DNA of 64,000 nucleotides from Pseudomonas moraviensis (GTDB lineage Bacteria; Pseudomonadota; Gammaproteobacteria; Pseudomonadales; Pseudomonadaceae): positions 2,666,001 to 2,730,000 of the forward strand of contig NZ_LT629788.1 in assembly GCF_900105805.1 (NCBI RefSeq). The letters are read 5' to 3'. Shown in pieces: positions 37,921-47,500 of this stretch. Numbering within the stretch: position 1 is the first letter of the stretch; every line of letters starts with the position of its first letter. A program made the position numbers and the translations under genes. The notes beneath the pieces are model-generated. The model was given only the letters and a program-made list of their open reading frames with translations, had not been told where the DNA came from and did no database searches.

Positions 37921-39444
37921 TCAGACATGTTCGCTGCTTTTCACCTGCACCTTCGGCGCGCCATGCCCATGGTCGTGGTCATCCGGCTCGATCACCGGTA
38001 TCTCCTTGCCATCGCAATCATGCAGCTTGCCGTCGCTGAAGTAGTCGCCTTCGCGCAGCGCGGCCAGATCGCGATAACGCAGGGTGCGCTCTTCCGCTGC
38101 GGCAAACACCGACTGCTGATCCGAGTTGCCAGCCGTAAAGTGGTTGAACGCCAGGTTGAGCAGGATCGCCATGATTGCCGACGAGCTGATGCCCGAATGG
38201 AAAATCGTCGCGAACCAGCTCGGGAAATGATCGTAGAAGTTCGGCGCGGCGATCGGGATCATGCCGAAACCGATCGAGGTGGCAACGATGATCAGGTTTA
38301 CGTTGTTGCGGTAATCCACCTTCGACAACGTGCGGATGCCGCTCGCGGCCACGGTGCCGAACAGCACGATTCCCGCGCCGCCGAGTACCGACGTCGGCAC
38401 AGCGGCAATCACCCGGCCCATGAACGGCAGCAGGCCGAGGACCACCAGGAACACGCCGCCGGTGGCGACCACGAAACGGCTCTTGATCCCGGTCACCGCC
38501 ACCAGCCCGACGTTCTGCGCGAAAGCACTTTGCGTGAACGAACCGAAGATCGGCGCAAACATGCTCGACAGCATGTCGGCACGCAGGCCGTTGCCCAAGC
38601 GTTTCGAGTCGACCTTGGTGCCGATGATTTCACCCACGGCGAGGATGTCCGCCGAGGTCTCCACCAGGGTCACCATGACCACAATGCACATCGACAGAAT
38701 CGCGGCGAAATGGAAGGTTGGCATGCCGAAGTGGAACGGCGTCGGGAAGCCGAACATCGGGCCGGTGGTGACACTGGAGAAATCCGCCATGCCGAGGAAC
38801 ACCGCCAGCACCGTGCCGATGACCATGGCCAGGAGGATCGACAACCGCGAGATGGTCGAGCTGCCGACTTTGCTCAGCAGCAACACCAGCACCAGCGTCA
38901 CCGCCGCCAGGCCGATGTTCTGCATGCTGCCGAAATCCGGCGCGTGGCTGTTGCCGCCCATTGCCCAGCGTGCGGCAACGGGCATCAGCGTCAGGCCGAT
39001 GGTGGTGATCACGATGCCGGTGACCAGCGGCGGGAAGAACTTGGTGATACGCGAGAACACGGGCGTGATCAGCAAGCCGATCAACGAGGCGGCAATCACC
39101 GCGCCCAGCACCGATTGGAAACCGCCCTCCCCGCCGCTGCTGACAATCGCGACCATGGTCGCCACGCCGGAGAACGACACGCCCTGAACCAGCGGCAGCT
39201 GACAGCCAAAAAACGGCAGACCCAGGGTTTGCAGCAATGTCGCCAGCCCCCCCGCAAACAATGAAGCAGCAATCAACAGACCAATGTCCGCCGGCGACAG
39301 ACCGGCCGCCTGGCCAATGATCAGTGGCACCGCAACGATACCGCCGTACATGGTCAGAACATGTTGCAGGCCGTAAGCCATATTCGCGCCGACCCCGAGG
39401 TTTTCGTCCTCGGGCCGTTGGTGTGAAACATGGGGCGTTTTCAT
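37921..39444 (-). CDS. NCS2 family nucleobase (xanthine/urate type) permease
   Basis: A 507-residue inner-membrane proton symporter of the uracil/xanthine/urate family with about 12-14 hydrophobic segments. The start YGLQHVLTMYGGIVAVPL and the family signature FAQNVGLVAVTG are clear. The QN-x-G-x4-TG form resembles purine rather than uracil transporters. The C terminus has a hydrophilic tail rich in D and H (EPDDHDHGHG). The start was set at 39444; the longer frame conflicts with a palindromic promoter and another ORF. Exact substrate is unproven. Confidence 0.88.
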   Translation of the reverse strand: MKTPHVSHQRPEDENLGVGANMAYGLQHVLTMYGGIVAVPLIIGQAAGLSPADIGLLIAASLFAGGLATLLQTLGLPFFGCQLPLVQGVSFSGVATMVAIVSSGGEGGFQSVLGAVIAASLIGLLITPVFSRITKFFPPLVTGIVITTIGLTLMPVAARWAMGGNSHAPDFGSMQNIGLAAVTLVLVLLLSKVGSSTISRLSILLAMVIGTVLAVFLGMADFSSVTTGPMFGFPTPFHFGMPTFHFAAILSMCIVVMVTLVETSADILAVGEIIGTKVDSKRLGNGLRADMLSSMFAPIFGSFTQSAFAQNVGLVAVTGIKSRFVVATGGVFLVVLGLLPFMGRVIAAVPTSVLGGAGIVLFGTVAASGIRTLSKVDYRNNVNLIIVATSIGFGMIPIAAPNFYDHFPSWFATIFHSGISSSAIMAILLNLAFNHFTAGNSDQQSVFAAAEERTLRYRDLAALREGDYFSDGKLHDCDGKEIPVIEPDDHDHGHGAPKVQVKSSEHV

Positions 39445-39494
39445 GGTGGGGGGTTCCCTGGTTTTTGTTATGCGCACACTGTATTCAATCATCA

Positions 39495-39524
39495 GGACAA
39501 ATGTCCATAGAGTTGTATACAACT
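39495..39524. promoter_or_regulatory. Two palindromes upstream of the permease gene
   Basis: AGTTGTATACAACT (39511-39524) is a perfect 14-bp palindrome of the TTGTATACAA kind bound by some FadR-type GntR regulators. GGACA-AA-TGTCC (39495-39506) lies 4 bp away. Both are 51-80 bp before the permease ATG, so they are probable operator sites. The regulator is not in the window. Confidence 0.6.
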
Positions 39525-39541
39525 TATTGGTCACATAATGG

Positions 39542-39682
39542 TTAGGTAGCCACCCAAGCTTCTGGCCCGCGGCTTTCGCGCCCACAAACCCGGCAACTCA
39601 TCCACGCTGCGTTCGCGCCAGTGCCCACCAGGCTGAAGTGTTCACGGCGACCGACGGTAAAGTCGCGCTCTTTTTTATGCAT
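39542..39682 (-). CDS. Possible 46-residue CxxC protein
   Basis: An unbroken minus-strand frame from ATG 39682 to TAA 39542 encodes MHKKERDFTVGR..., containing CRVCGRESRGPEAW near its end. The CxxC pair and many Arg residues hint at a metal- or nucleic-acid-binding micro-protein. Codons are of normal Pseudomonas type. There is no Shine-Dalgarno, and the start lies inside a palindrome, so translation would be leaderless or start elsewhere. I do not recognise its family with certainty. It could also be a fragment of a repeated intergenic element. Confidence 0.4.
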   Translation of the reverse strand: MHKKERDFTVGRREHFSLVGTGANAAWMSCRVCGRESRGPEAWVAT

Positions 39683-39696
39683 ATAATGTATGCATA
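39676..39696. promoter_or_regulatory. Palindromic promoter/operator of the BrnA-like gene
   Basis: Two TATGCATA copies, each itself a palindrome, are separated by TAATG. A TATAAT -10 box (39682-39687, plus strand) is embedded in the repeat. Binding of a ribbon-helix-helix antitoxin here would block the promoter, as in autoregulated toxin-antitoxin operons; this is inferred. Confidence 0.6.
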
Positions 39697-39745
39697 GTGA
39701 AATCAGTGGGATTTATTAACGACGGGAGTTAAGGAGGCTTGACCG

Positions 39746-40081
39746 ATGAAAGACGAATATGACTTTTCTGCAGGCAAACGCGGCGCAGTAGCGCCGAGCA
39801 AGGGCAAGACGCGCATCACCATCATGCTTGATGACGCGGTGATCGAAGCGGCGCGCACCGCCGCAGAAACCGAAGGCTTTGGCTACCAGACTGTGATCAA
39901 CAATACCCTTCGCCATGCTCTGCTTGATGGCGCACGCCAGCCGGAGCGCGCTGACGATTCAGGTTTAACGGGGCAATTCAAGAAAGGCATCACCGCTACC
40001 GATCTCAAGAGTCTCGAGCGAAAGCTCTCGGCAGCCATCGGCGAAATCCGTCGCGTGCTGGAGCCTGACGTGAAGCCCTAG
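39746..40081 (+). CDS. BrnA/CopG-like antitoxin without a visible toxin gene
   Basis: A 111-residue protein whose start (DEYDFSAGKRGAV) and middle (GKTRITIMLDDAVIEAAR ... YQTVINNTLRHAL) match the BrnA/DUF4415 ribbon-helix-helix antitoxin type. The ATG follows TTAAGGAGG at ideal distance. BrnT, normally directly upstream, is absent; only 50 bp separate the operator palindrome from the start. The extra C-terminal 45 residues are helical and charged. It overlaps the converging N-acetyltransferase gene by 4 bp. It may act as an orphan regulator. Confidence 0.8.
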   Translation: MKDEYDFSAGKRGAVAPSKGKTRITIMLDDAVIEAARTAAETEGFGYQTVINNTLRHALLDGARQPERADDSGLTGQFKKGITATDLKSLERKLSAAIGEIRRVLEPDVKP

Positions 40082-40911
40082 ACCGGTACTGGCGCGATTA
40101 CCCGAGCCAGCGCTTGTCGCACGCCGGGTGATTCAGGCAACTGAAGATCAAACTCATGCCGCAACACCCCCATCAACTCGTCGACGTCCGCCACTTCGCG
40201 CCGCTGGCTTTCTGCCCCCATCGGGTGAATGGCAAAACTGCCGTTGTTCAGGGTCTTGCGCCAGCCATCGCCGGTACGCGCGACCATCAGGCGCTGGGCG
40301 AAAGGTGATTCTGGATGGGTCGAGACGTACCAGTTGCCGACGGTGTAATCGATGTCTTCCTGGCGTTGCAGATCAAACAGGTACATCGCCCGCCATTCTC
40401 CCGCCACCTTGGCGCGCAGCAAGTAGCCATCGGTCTGCTTGTCGATGCGGTAGGGTTCGTGCGCAGTGGATTGCTCATCTTCGCTGTCGAGCAGCAGCGG
40501 TGCCGTTGGCACCATGCCGCCGAAGCCGACGTCGGCGATATAGCGAGTGTCGTCGATGGTGACCAGGCTCAAGCGATGCGTGCGCGGCGTCCAACTGCCT
40601 TCCGGTTGATTCATCACCACGCGACCGCTGATGCCGCGCGCTTCAAAACCCAGTTCAAGCAGCAGCGCATAGAACAAATGGTTGAGCTCATAACAGTAGC
40701 CGCCCCGTCCTCGCCGTAGCACCTTGTCTTCGATAGAGACCAGGTCGATCAACACCGGCACTCCGCTGATGGTTGCCAGATTTTCGAAAACAAACTCAGC
40801 GGTATGGCGCAGCTGCAATTGACGCAACGTGTCCAGCGTCGGCGGCGGCGCTGTGTCGAATCCCAGGCGTTGCAAGTACAGATTGGTATCGGTCAGCCGT
40901 GGCGCACTCAT
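40078..40911 (-). CDS. nat: Arylamine N-acetyltransferase
   Basis: A 277-residue enzyme that transfers acetyl from acetyl-CoA to arylamines and hydrazines. The catalytic triad is readable: Cys in RGGYCYELN, His in PRTHRLSLV and Asp in IADVGFGG. Length and domain order are typical. The gene is monocistronic on the minus strand, between the antitoxin-like gene and xthA. Confidence 0.93.
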   Translation of the reverse strand: MSAPRLTDTNLYLQRLGFDTAPPPTLDTLRQLQLRHTAEFVFENLATISGVPVLIDLVSIEDKVLRRGRGGYCYELNHLFYALLLELGFEARGISGRVVMNQPEGSWTPRTHRLSLVTIDDTRYIADVGFGGMVPTAPLLLDSEDEQSTAHEPYRIDKQTDGYLLRAKVAGEWRAMYLFDLQRQEDIDYTVGNWYVSTHPESPFAQRLMVARTGDGWRKTLNNGSFAIHPMGAESQRREVADVDELMGVLRHEFDLQLPESPGVRQALARVIAPVPV

Positions 40912-41012
40912 TGCTCAGTCCTTATGCATGGGGCCGCAGAACACTGCGTGAATGTTGCCCTGTATACGGGATCAAGCACGGCTTGCGACAATTGATTTCG
41001 CCAATCGCCCGC

Positions 41013-41807
41013 TCAGCGCTTTTTCCGCGAGCCAATACGAATCCAGGTCGGTGCATGGTCACTGGCGTGCGGCTCATTGCGCACCCAGGCGTCGACGCCG
41101 GCGTCATGCAGATACGGAGCCAATGCCGGGTTGAGCAGCAAGTGATCGATGCGCAGGCCGGAGTTGGTTTGCCAATGATTGCGGAAGTAATCCCAGAAGG
41201 TGTAGATGCGTTCTTCGGGATACACGTGGCGCAGGGAATCGGTCCATCCCTGATCCAGCAGCCGCTGGTAGCACTCGCGGCTTTCCGGTTGCAACAAGGC
41301 ATCCTTGAGCCACGAGCGGGTGTTGTAGATGTCCATGTCGGTGGGCACGACATTGAAGTCACCGGCCAGCACCACCGGATGATCGCTGCTCTGCAAGTCT
41401 TTGGCGTAACTGATCAGGCGTTCGAACCAGGCCAGTTTGTAATCGAATTTCGGCCCCGGCTGCGGGTTGCCATTGGGCAGATACAGGCAACCGACCAACA
41501 CACCATGCACCGCTGCTTCGATATAGCGGCTGTGGGTGTCATCGGGATCGCCGGGCAAACCACGCCGACTTTCCAGCGGCTGCGCATCCCGCGCCAGAAT
41601 CGCCACGCCATTCCATGATGCCTGGCCCTGCCAGATCGCACCGTAACCGGCCGCTTCCAGTTCTGCGGCGGGAAACGCGCTGTCCACCGATTTCAGTTCT
41701 TGCAGACAGGCGATGTCCGGCTGCTCGCGCTCGAGCCATTCCAGCAGATTCGGCAGCCGCGCACGCATGCCGTTGACGTTGAAGGTGGCGATTCGCAGGT
41801 TTTTCAT
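41013..41807 (-). CDS. xthA: Exodeoxyribonuclease III (AP endonuclease family 1)
   Basis: A 264-residue Mg-dependent nuclease cutting abasic sites and 3' ends in base-excision repair. ATFNVNGMRARL and CLQELK (metal-binding Glu) are at the N terminus, followed by AGDFNVVPTDMDIYN, RIDHLLLN and the terminal SDHAPTWI with the catalytic His. The start ATG at 41807 has GGAG 9 bp upstream and is preferred to the TTG three codons before. Confidence 0.95.
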   Translation of the reverse strand: MKNLRIATFNVNGMRARLPNLLEWLEREQPDIACLQELKSVDSAFPAAELEAAGYGAIWQGQASWNGVAILARDAQPLESRRGLPGDPDDTHSRYIEAAVHGVLVGCLYLPNGNPQPGPKFDYKLAWFERLISYAKDLQSSDHPVVLAGDFNVVPTDMDIYNTRSWLKDALLQPESRECYQRLLDQGWTDSLRHVYPEERIYTFWDYFRNHWQTNSGLRIDHLLLNPALAPYLHDAGVDAWVRNEPHASDHAPTWIRIGSRKKR

Positions 41808-41890
41808 CGTCCGCAACTCCTGCCCGGTGGGATTGAAAATTGTGACCCCGCGAGCGCCGCTCAGGTTGCATCGAATGACGCCGAGATAGC

Positions 41891-43333
41891 TCAGACGCGA
41901 TTACGCAACCACTGCAGAAAGCCTCTTTTTGGCGCGACTACGGGCGCTTCCTCGGTCAGCGATTGCGCCTTGTGCAGGCGGAAATCGAGCAATGCCTGCA
42001 TCGCATCGTGGATGTCGTGGCGCGCGTCCAGGCAGGGTTTCAGGTAGGACTTCTCGATGCGATACAGGGCGCAGAAAGTCTTCGCGGAAAAATCCGCCGG
42101 CAGCGCGGTGTCCGAGAGGATCCCGGCCTCGCCGATCACCTCACCCGGCCCCATGCGCCCGGACTCCAGTGGCGCGCCGTGGCGCTTGAGCGTCACGGAA
42201 ACCACGCCGGATTCAATGATGAACAAATGATCGCTGACCTCCCCGCCCGCCAGAATCGTTTCGCCGGCGCGGAAGGTTTGCAGGGTCATGTTCTGGCTGA
42301 AGGTGTCTTTCTCTTCCTCGCGCAGGGTCGAGAAGATTGGCGAGCTTTCCAGCAACGCCCGTGGCCGCGACAGTTGCGGCGCGGCGCTGGTTTCGTTGCT
42401 CGACAGCAGATTGACCCCGGACGCCTGCAAGTGTCGGTAAGCGAGATCGAACAGCTGATTGCGCACCACGCGCTTCTCGCCCATCGAAGCGACAAACCCA
42501 CTGATCTCATATTCGGCGCCGCCGCTGGCAGAGCTTTTCAGCGCCACGCTGGGCGCGGGTGTGTCGAGCAACTGCCGGCAGCCCTGCATCGCCCGCTCCA
42601 GCGCCTCGATCACCGAGCTGGGCCGGGCATGGGGGCTGACGGGCACGCTGACCGAAACACCGAACATGTTGCTTGGGCGACTGAAGTTGATGATCTTGGC
42701 TTTGGCCGCCAGCGAGTTGGGAATCACTGCCATGCTGCCCTGGCTGGTCTGTAAACGTGTTGCGCGCCAGTCGATGTCGGTGACGCGGCCCTCGGTGCCG
42801 TCGATCGAGATCCAGTCATCGAGTTGATAGGGCTTGGTGGTGTTGAGGACAATCCCGGAGAACACGTCGCTCAAGGTGCTCTGCAAGGCCAGACCGACGA
42901 TGATCGCCAACGCCCCGGACGTCGCCAGCACGCCTTTGACCGGCAGATCGAGCACGTAAGCCAGCGCCGCAATGATCGCGATGAGGAAAATCACCGCGCC
43001 GAGCAAGTCCTGCAACAATCGGCCGGTGTGGCCGACCCGTTGCATCATCACCGCACCGATCAATACCGTCAGGGTGCGCGCACCGAACAGCCACCAACCG
43101 ATCTGCAACCCGGTCGCCGCCAGATGCAACGGCACATTGTCGGCCCACGGCGCCGGCTCCATCGGGTTGAGCCCTTCGTTGAACAGAACAATGCTGAACA
43201 GGGCGAAAATCAGCACCCGCACCAGCAGTTTCCATTCGCTGCCGCGAGAGCTGATCAGCCGCCACAAGCCCAGATCGAGCAGGATCAGGATCAATGCGCA
43301 AAACAACGGATGTTCGGTCAGCAGAGACAGCAT
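41891..43333 (-). CDS. MscS-type channel with C-terminal cyclic-nucleotide-binding-like domain
   Basis: A 480-residue membrane protein. About five hydrophobic helices in the first 170 residues lead into the pore helix and beta domain of MscS (GLALQSTLSDVFSGIVLNTTKPY and WISIDGTEGRVTDIDWRATRL). The last 130 residues form a cNMP-like jelly roll (AGETILAGGEVSDHLFIIESGVVSV ... GPGEVIGEAGIL). The arginine that binds the cyclic phosphate in CRP-like pockets is not where expected: ALPADF stands in the place of the usual R-S/T-A. Such fusions are known as bCNG channels. Start ATG at 43333 follows GGAG. Confidence 0.9.
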   Translation of the reverse strand: MLSLLTEHPLFCALILILLDLGLWRLISSRGSEWKLLVRVLIFALFSIVLFNEGLNPMEPAPWADNVPLHLAATGLQIGWWLFGARTLTVLIGAVMMQRVGHTGRLLQDLLGAVIFLIAIIAALAYVLDLPVKGVLATSGALAIIVGLALQSTLSDVFSGIVLNTTKPYQLDDWISIDGTEGRVTDIDWRATRLQTSQGSMAVIPNSLAAKAKIINFSRPSNMFGVSVSVPVSPHARPSSVIEALERAMQGCRQLLDTPAPSVALKSSASGGAEYEISGFVASMGEKRVVRNQLFDLAYRHLQASGVNLLSSNETSAAPQLSRPRALLESSPIFSTLREEEKDTFSQNMTLQTFRAGETILAGGEVSDHLFIIESGVVSVTLKRHGAPLESGRMGPGEVIGEAGILSDTALPADFSAKTFCALYRIEKSYLKPCLDARHDIHDAMQALLDFRLHKAQSLTEEAPVVAPKRGFLQWLRNRV

Positions 43334-43440
43334 CAAACAACTCCGACAAAGGCCAATCGCGAGAAGATCGCACAGATTGGCTCAGTGTAGGAGCAATTGA
43401 TTTCGGCGAATGACCAGCGTCTCGAAAACGCTGAAAAACC

Positions 43441-43529
43441 TGTGGGAGCGAGCCTGCTCGCGAAGGCGTCCTGTCAGTCACTACCTCTTAGACTGAGTCA
43501 GAGCATTCGCGAGCAGGCTCGCTCCCACA
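43441..43529. repeat. REP doublet, GAGCGAG subtype, long spacer
   Basis: Arms at 43441-43464 and 43506-43529, with GCGAA ends inward. It lies 31 bp past the pirin stop and holds CTGTCAGTCA in its spacer. Confidence 0.9.
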
Positions 43530-43560
43530 AGGGCGTTTCAGTTGCCAGTAAAGCTCAGCG

Positions 43561-44427
43561 TCAGGCGTGCATCTGGCCAAAGCGCCCGGACTGGAAGTCG
43601 GCAAAGGCCTGGTGGATTTCCTGCTCGGTGTTCATCACGAACGGGCCATGGCCGACGATCGGTTCGTCGATCGGCTCGCCGCTGAGCAGCAATACCACAG
43701 CGTCTTCGCTGGCTTGCAGGGTCAGTCGATCACCGTCGCGTTCGAACAGCGCCAACTGCCCCACTGCCACCGATTCCGCGCCGTTGACTTGCACCGAGCC
43801 CTTCAACACCACCAGCGCGGTGTTGCGTCCTTCGTGCAAATCAAGCGTCAGCAACTTGCCAGCATTGAGGCGCAGATCCCAGACGTCGATGGGCGTGAAC
43901 GTCCGCGACGGGCCGGTGTGCCCGGCGAATTCACCGGCGATCAGACGCAGGCTGCCGGCGTCGTCCTTGAGCGCGATGTTCGGAATATCCCGGTCGAGAA
44001 TGGTCTGGTAACCCGGCGCGGCCATTTTGTCCTTGGCCGGCAGGTTGACCCACAGCTGGACCATTTCCAGCTTGCCGCCGGTTCTGGCGAAGTTCTCCGA
44101 ATGAAACTCTTCATGGAGGATGCCGGACGCTGCGGTCATCCACTGTACGTCACCCGGGCCGATGGTGCCGCCACTGCCAGTGGAGTCGCGGTGCTGCACT
44201 TCACCGTCATAAACGATGGTCACGGTTTCGAAACCACGGTGCGGGTGCTGGCCGACGCCACGCTGTTCTGTGGTCGGGGTGAATTCGGCGGGTCCGGCGT
44301 GATCGAGCAACAGAAACGGGCTGATGTGCTTACCCAGGTTGTCGTAGGAAAACAGCGTGCGCACCGGGAAACCATCGCCGACCCAATGGCCGCGCGGGCT
44401 GGTGTAGATGCCGATGATGTTTTTCAT
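43561..44427 (-). CDS. Pirin family bicupin protein
   Basis: A 288-residue double cupin. The N-terminal metal-binding cupin is clear: HPHRGFETVTIVYDGEVQHRDS and GILHEEF supply the His/Glu ligands for iron. The second cupin is degenerate. Bacterial pirins act as quercetin dioxygenases or as binding partners of metabolic enzymes and regulators; the role here is not known. It is a single gene flanked by REP elements. Confidence 0.92.
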   Translation of the reverse strand: MKNIIGIYTSPRGHWVGDGFPVRTLFSYDNLGKHISPFLLLDHAGPAEFTPTTEQRGVGQHPHRGFETVTIVYDGEVQHRDSTGSGGTIGPGDVQWMTAASGILHEEFHSENFARTGGKLEMVQLWVNLPAKDKMAAPGYQTILDRDIPNIALKDDAGSLRLIAGEFAGHTGPSRTFTPIDVWDLRLNAGKLLTLDLHEGRNTALVVLKGSVQVNGAESVAVGQLALFERDGDRLTLQASEDAVVLLLSGEPIDEPIVGHGPFVMNTEQEIHQAFADFQSGRFGQMHA

Positions 44428-44543
44428 GGGGTCTCCAATGTGTCATTGCATTGGATTCAGCCTAAAGGCATATCGAATATTCGACTAGAGGGTGCAAATC
44501 GGCCTGAGTGTTCCATGTGCAGAACAGTGACCCGGTGGCGCCT

Positions 44544-44567
44544 TTCGCGAGCAGGCTTGCTCCCACA
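44544..44567. repeat. Single REP element
   Basis: One REP arm with a change (GCTTGCTCCCACA). No partner is near. It lies 16 bp past the stop of the hybrid kinase gene. Confidence 0.8.
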
Positions 44568-44583
44568 CGAGACAGCATGGGGC

Positions 44584-47500
44584 TCAGAGGCAGCGCGCGA
44601 GGCTGTGCATGGCTTCGCGCAACCTGTCGATGGTGCGGTCGATGACCCCGTTATCCCTGTCTCGGCAAGCCGTTTCCAGCTCGACACACGCCGCAACAAC
44701 CCGCGCAGCCCCGACCATCTGCGCCCCGCCCCTGATGCGATGGGCCAACTCGCGCAAGTCTTCGCGGTCGCTCGCCTGCAATTGATCCAGAGCCTGGAGA
44801 TCATCGCGCAGGCTGTTACCGACTTCCTTGCGCAAGCGTTCGATCAACGAGTGGTCGGCACCGGCCATCTGTTCCAGGGCACTCAGATCAATCTCGACAG
44901 GCTCGGCGGCGGGCGGGTGATCTTTGTGCGGCTCGCAAGAGTGGGCGCCGCTCAGGGCTTGCGCCAGATCATGCAAGCGAATCGGTTTGAACAGGCAGCC
45001 GTCCATGCCGGCATCCAGACACCGCAGGCGCTCTTCGATCTGCGCGTTGGCGGTAAAACCGAGAATCAGGCAGCGCCTGCGTCCGGTGGCGGCTTCTTCG
45101 TCGCGAATCGCCTGCGCCAGTTCATAGCCATTGCGTCGCGGCATGTTGCAGTCGGTGATTAGCACATCGAAGGCCTGGGTTCGCCAGCGATCCAGCCCCT
45201 GTTCACCATCGCCGACGTCTACCGTGCGATGCCCGAGTTCGCTCAGTTGCCAGCACATCAGCAAGCGGTTGACCGGGTGATCGTCCACCACCAGCACGTT
45301 CAATACACAGGTGGCGGCCGCCGCGTCGGGGGTTGCCGCGGTGGTCGCCATCGCGGTCAGCAGTGGCAACTGCAGGTTGATTTCCACGCGTGTGCCTTGC
45401 CCGGGATCGCTGTCCAGACGCAACGTGCCGCCCATCATTTCGCAAAGGTTGCGACTGATCACCAGCCCCAGACCGGACCCGCTGCGCGCCGCTTGTGGAC
45501 TATTGCCTGCTTGAACGAAGGGATTGAACAGGCGCTTTTGATCGGCGGCACTGATACCGATGCCGCTGTCTTCGATAAGCACTCGCACATTCACCTGCTC
45601 GTCCAATATCGCACCGATCTGCAGTTGAAGGCTGACCTCGCCGGCCTCGGTGAACTTGATCGCATTGCTCAGCAGATTCGACAGCACCTGCTTGAAACGT
45701 GTCGGATCGATGAGCACGTCCGTGTCGGCGCGCGGATCGAGTTCGATGCGCCACAACAGACGCTTCTGCCGCGCCAGCCCCTCGAACACCCGGCACACCG
45801 ATGAAACGGTCTCGCGCAGATTGCCCCGCTCGGGGGCGAGGGACAAATGCCCCGACTCGATGCGGGCGATGTCGAGAATATCGCCGATCAACGCCAACAG
45901 TTGCTGGCCGGCATTCGAGGCAACTTGAATCGCCAAGCGGTCAGTAACGCCCTCCTCCGCACGCTTGAGGGCCAGTTCGAGCATGCCGATCAACGCGTTC
46001 ATTGGTGTGCGGATCTCATGGCTCATGGTCGCCAGAAAGGTGCTCTTGGCCCGATTGGCCTCGTCTGCGACATCCTTGGCCTGTTGCAGCTGCAGCAACC
46101 ACTGTTGACGCTGGTGAATCTGCCGACGCTGCCAGCCGATCCAGAGCATTGCCAGCAGGAGCAAGGCCGCTGCGCCGGCGAAACCCAGCAGAATCTCCTG
46201 ACGGTGGCGCAGCCAGTAGCTGTCCTCGACCACCACATCGTGGCTCCAGCGCTCGACCAGTTCATCCATCTGCTGCGGCGCGATGCTCAGCAACGCCTTG
46301 TTCAGAATCGAATGCAGCAACGCCGATTGCGGCGCCGTGGCCAAAGCGATGCGCGCCGGCTGGTCGCCAACGGTTCCGGTGATCCGCAGGCGGTCGCGGT
46401 ACTGCCGGGCGATCAGAAAACGCGCCACCAGTAATGAGCTCACCGTCACATCGACCTGTCCTCTGGCAATCAGCGCCATGCCTTCGGCGGGGCTCTTGAC
46501 CTCGACCAGACGCAGACCGGGCACGCGTTGCAGCAGGTAATCGCGCAATGGGTGGCCGCGATAGATGGCCAGGCGTTTGCCCGCCAGCGCCTCCAGCGGC
46601 AGTGGATGCGGCCCATGCACAGCGCTGACCAGCACGAACGGATTGTTCAGATAGGCGCGGGTGAATTGCAGCTGCGCTTCACGCTCGGTGCTGGGCGTCA
46701 CCACTGGCAATACATCGAGCTCACCGGCCTGGAGTTGTTCGAACTGATCGTTCAGTGAAGCGCCGCGCACGATCTCGAAATTCAGCCCGCTGCGCTGCGC
46801 AATCAGGCTCAATAACTGCGCCGACAATCCGCTGAAACGCCCGTCGGCACCGAAAAACGCCAGGGGCGCAAAGTCCTCGACAGCGCCCACCCGCACCGTC
46901 GGATGCTGTTCCAGCCACTGCCGCTCGGCGGCGCTGAGCTGCACCCGGGACTGTTCGGCCATTTCGGCGAGGCCGACACTCCAGCGCTGTTCGATCAGAT
47001 GCCGGCGCTCCATGGGCACGGCCTGCAATGCCTTGTCGACGAGGCGCTTGAGCACCACGTCGCTGCGCAACAACGCAAAAGCGAAGGGGTTGGCGTCAAG
47101 CCCCGACGGCCCGGCCAATTGCAGGTCGTTGCGGTAATTGTTGTTGATCAGGTAGTTGGCACTGATGAAGTCGCCCAGATAGGCATCGTCGGCACCGAAA
47201 GCGACCGCGCCGAGTGCATCCATTGCCGAGGCATAAAGTTGCACCTGCGCGTCGGGGTAGAACGCCTGAACAGCGGCCAGTGGCAGGTAATCTTCGACCA
47301 GGGCGATGCGTTTGGCCGCCAGATCGGCAGGCAGTTTTTCGTCGTGGCGGGTGACCAGCATCGGCTGATCTTCAGCGTAGGGGCGCGAAAGGATAAAAGC
47401 CGGGTCAGCCACTTCAAAACTGTTCGATGTGCCCAGCAGATCGATCTCGCCGCGCTTGAGTGCGGCCATGACCGCAGGACGATCGGAGAAGCGCTGCACC

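Noticed and set aside
39445..39585. 47-codon N-terminal extension of the NCS2 permease
   Set aside because: It covers the operator palindromes, and the first membrane helix and a good start are at 39444.
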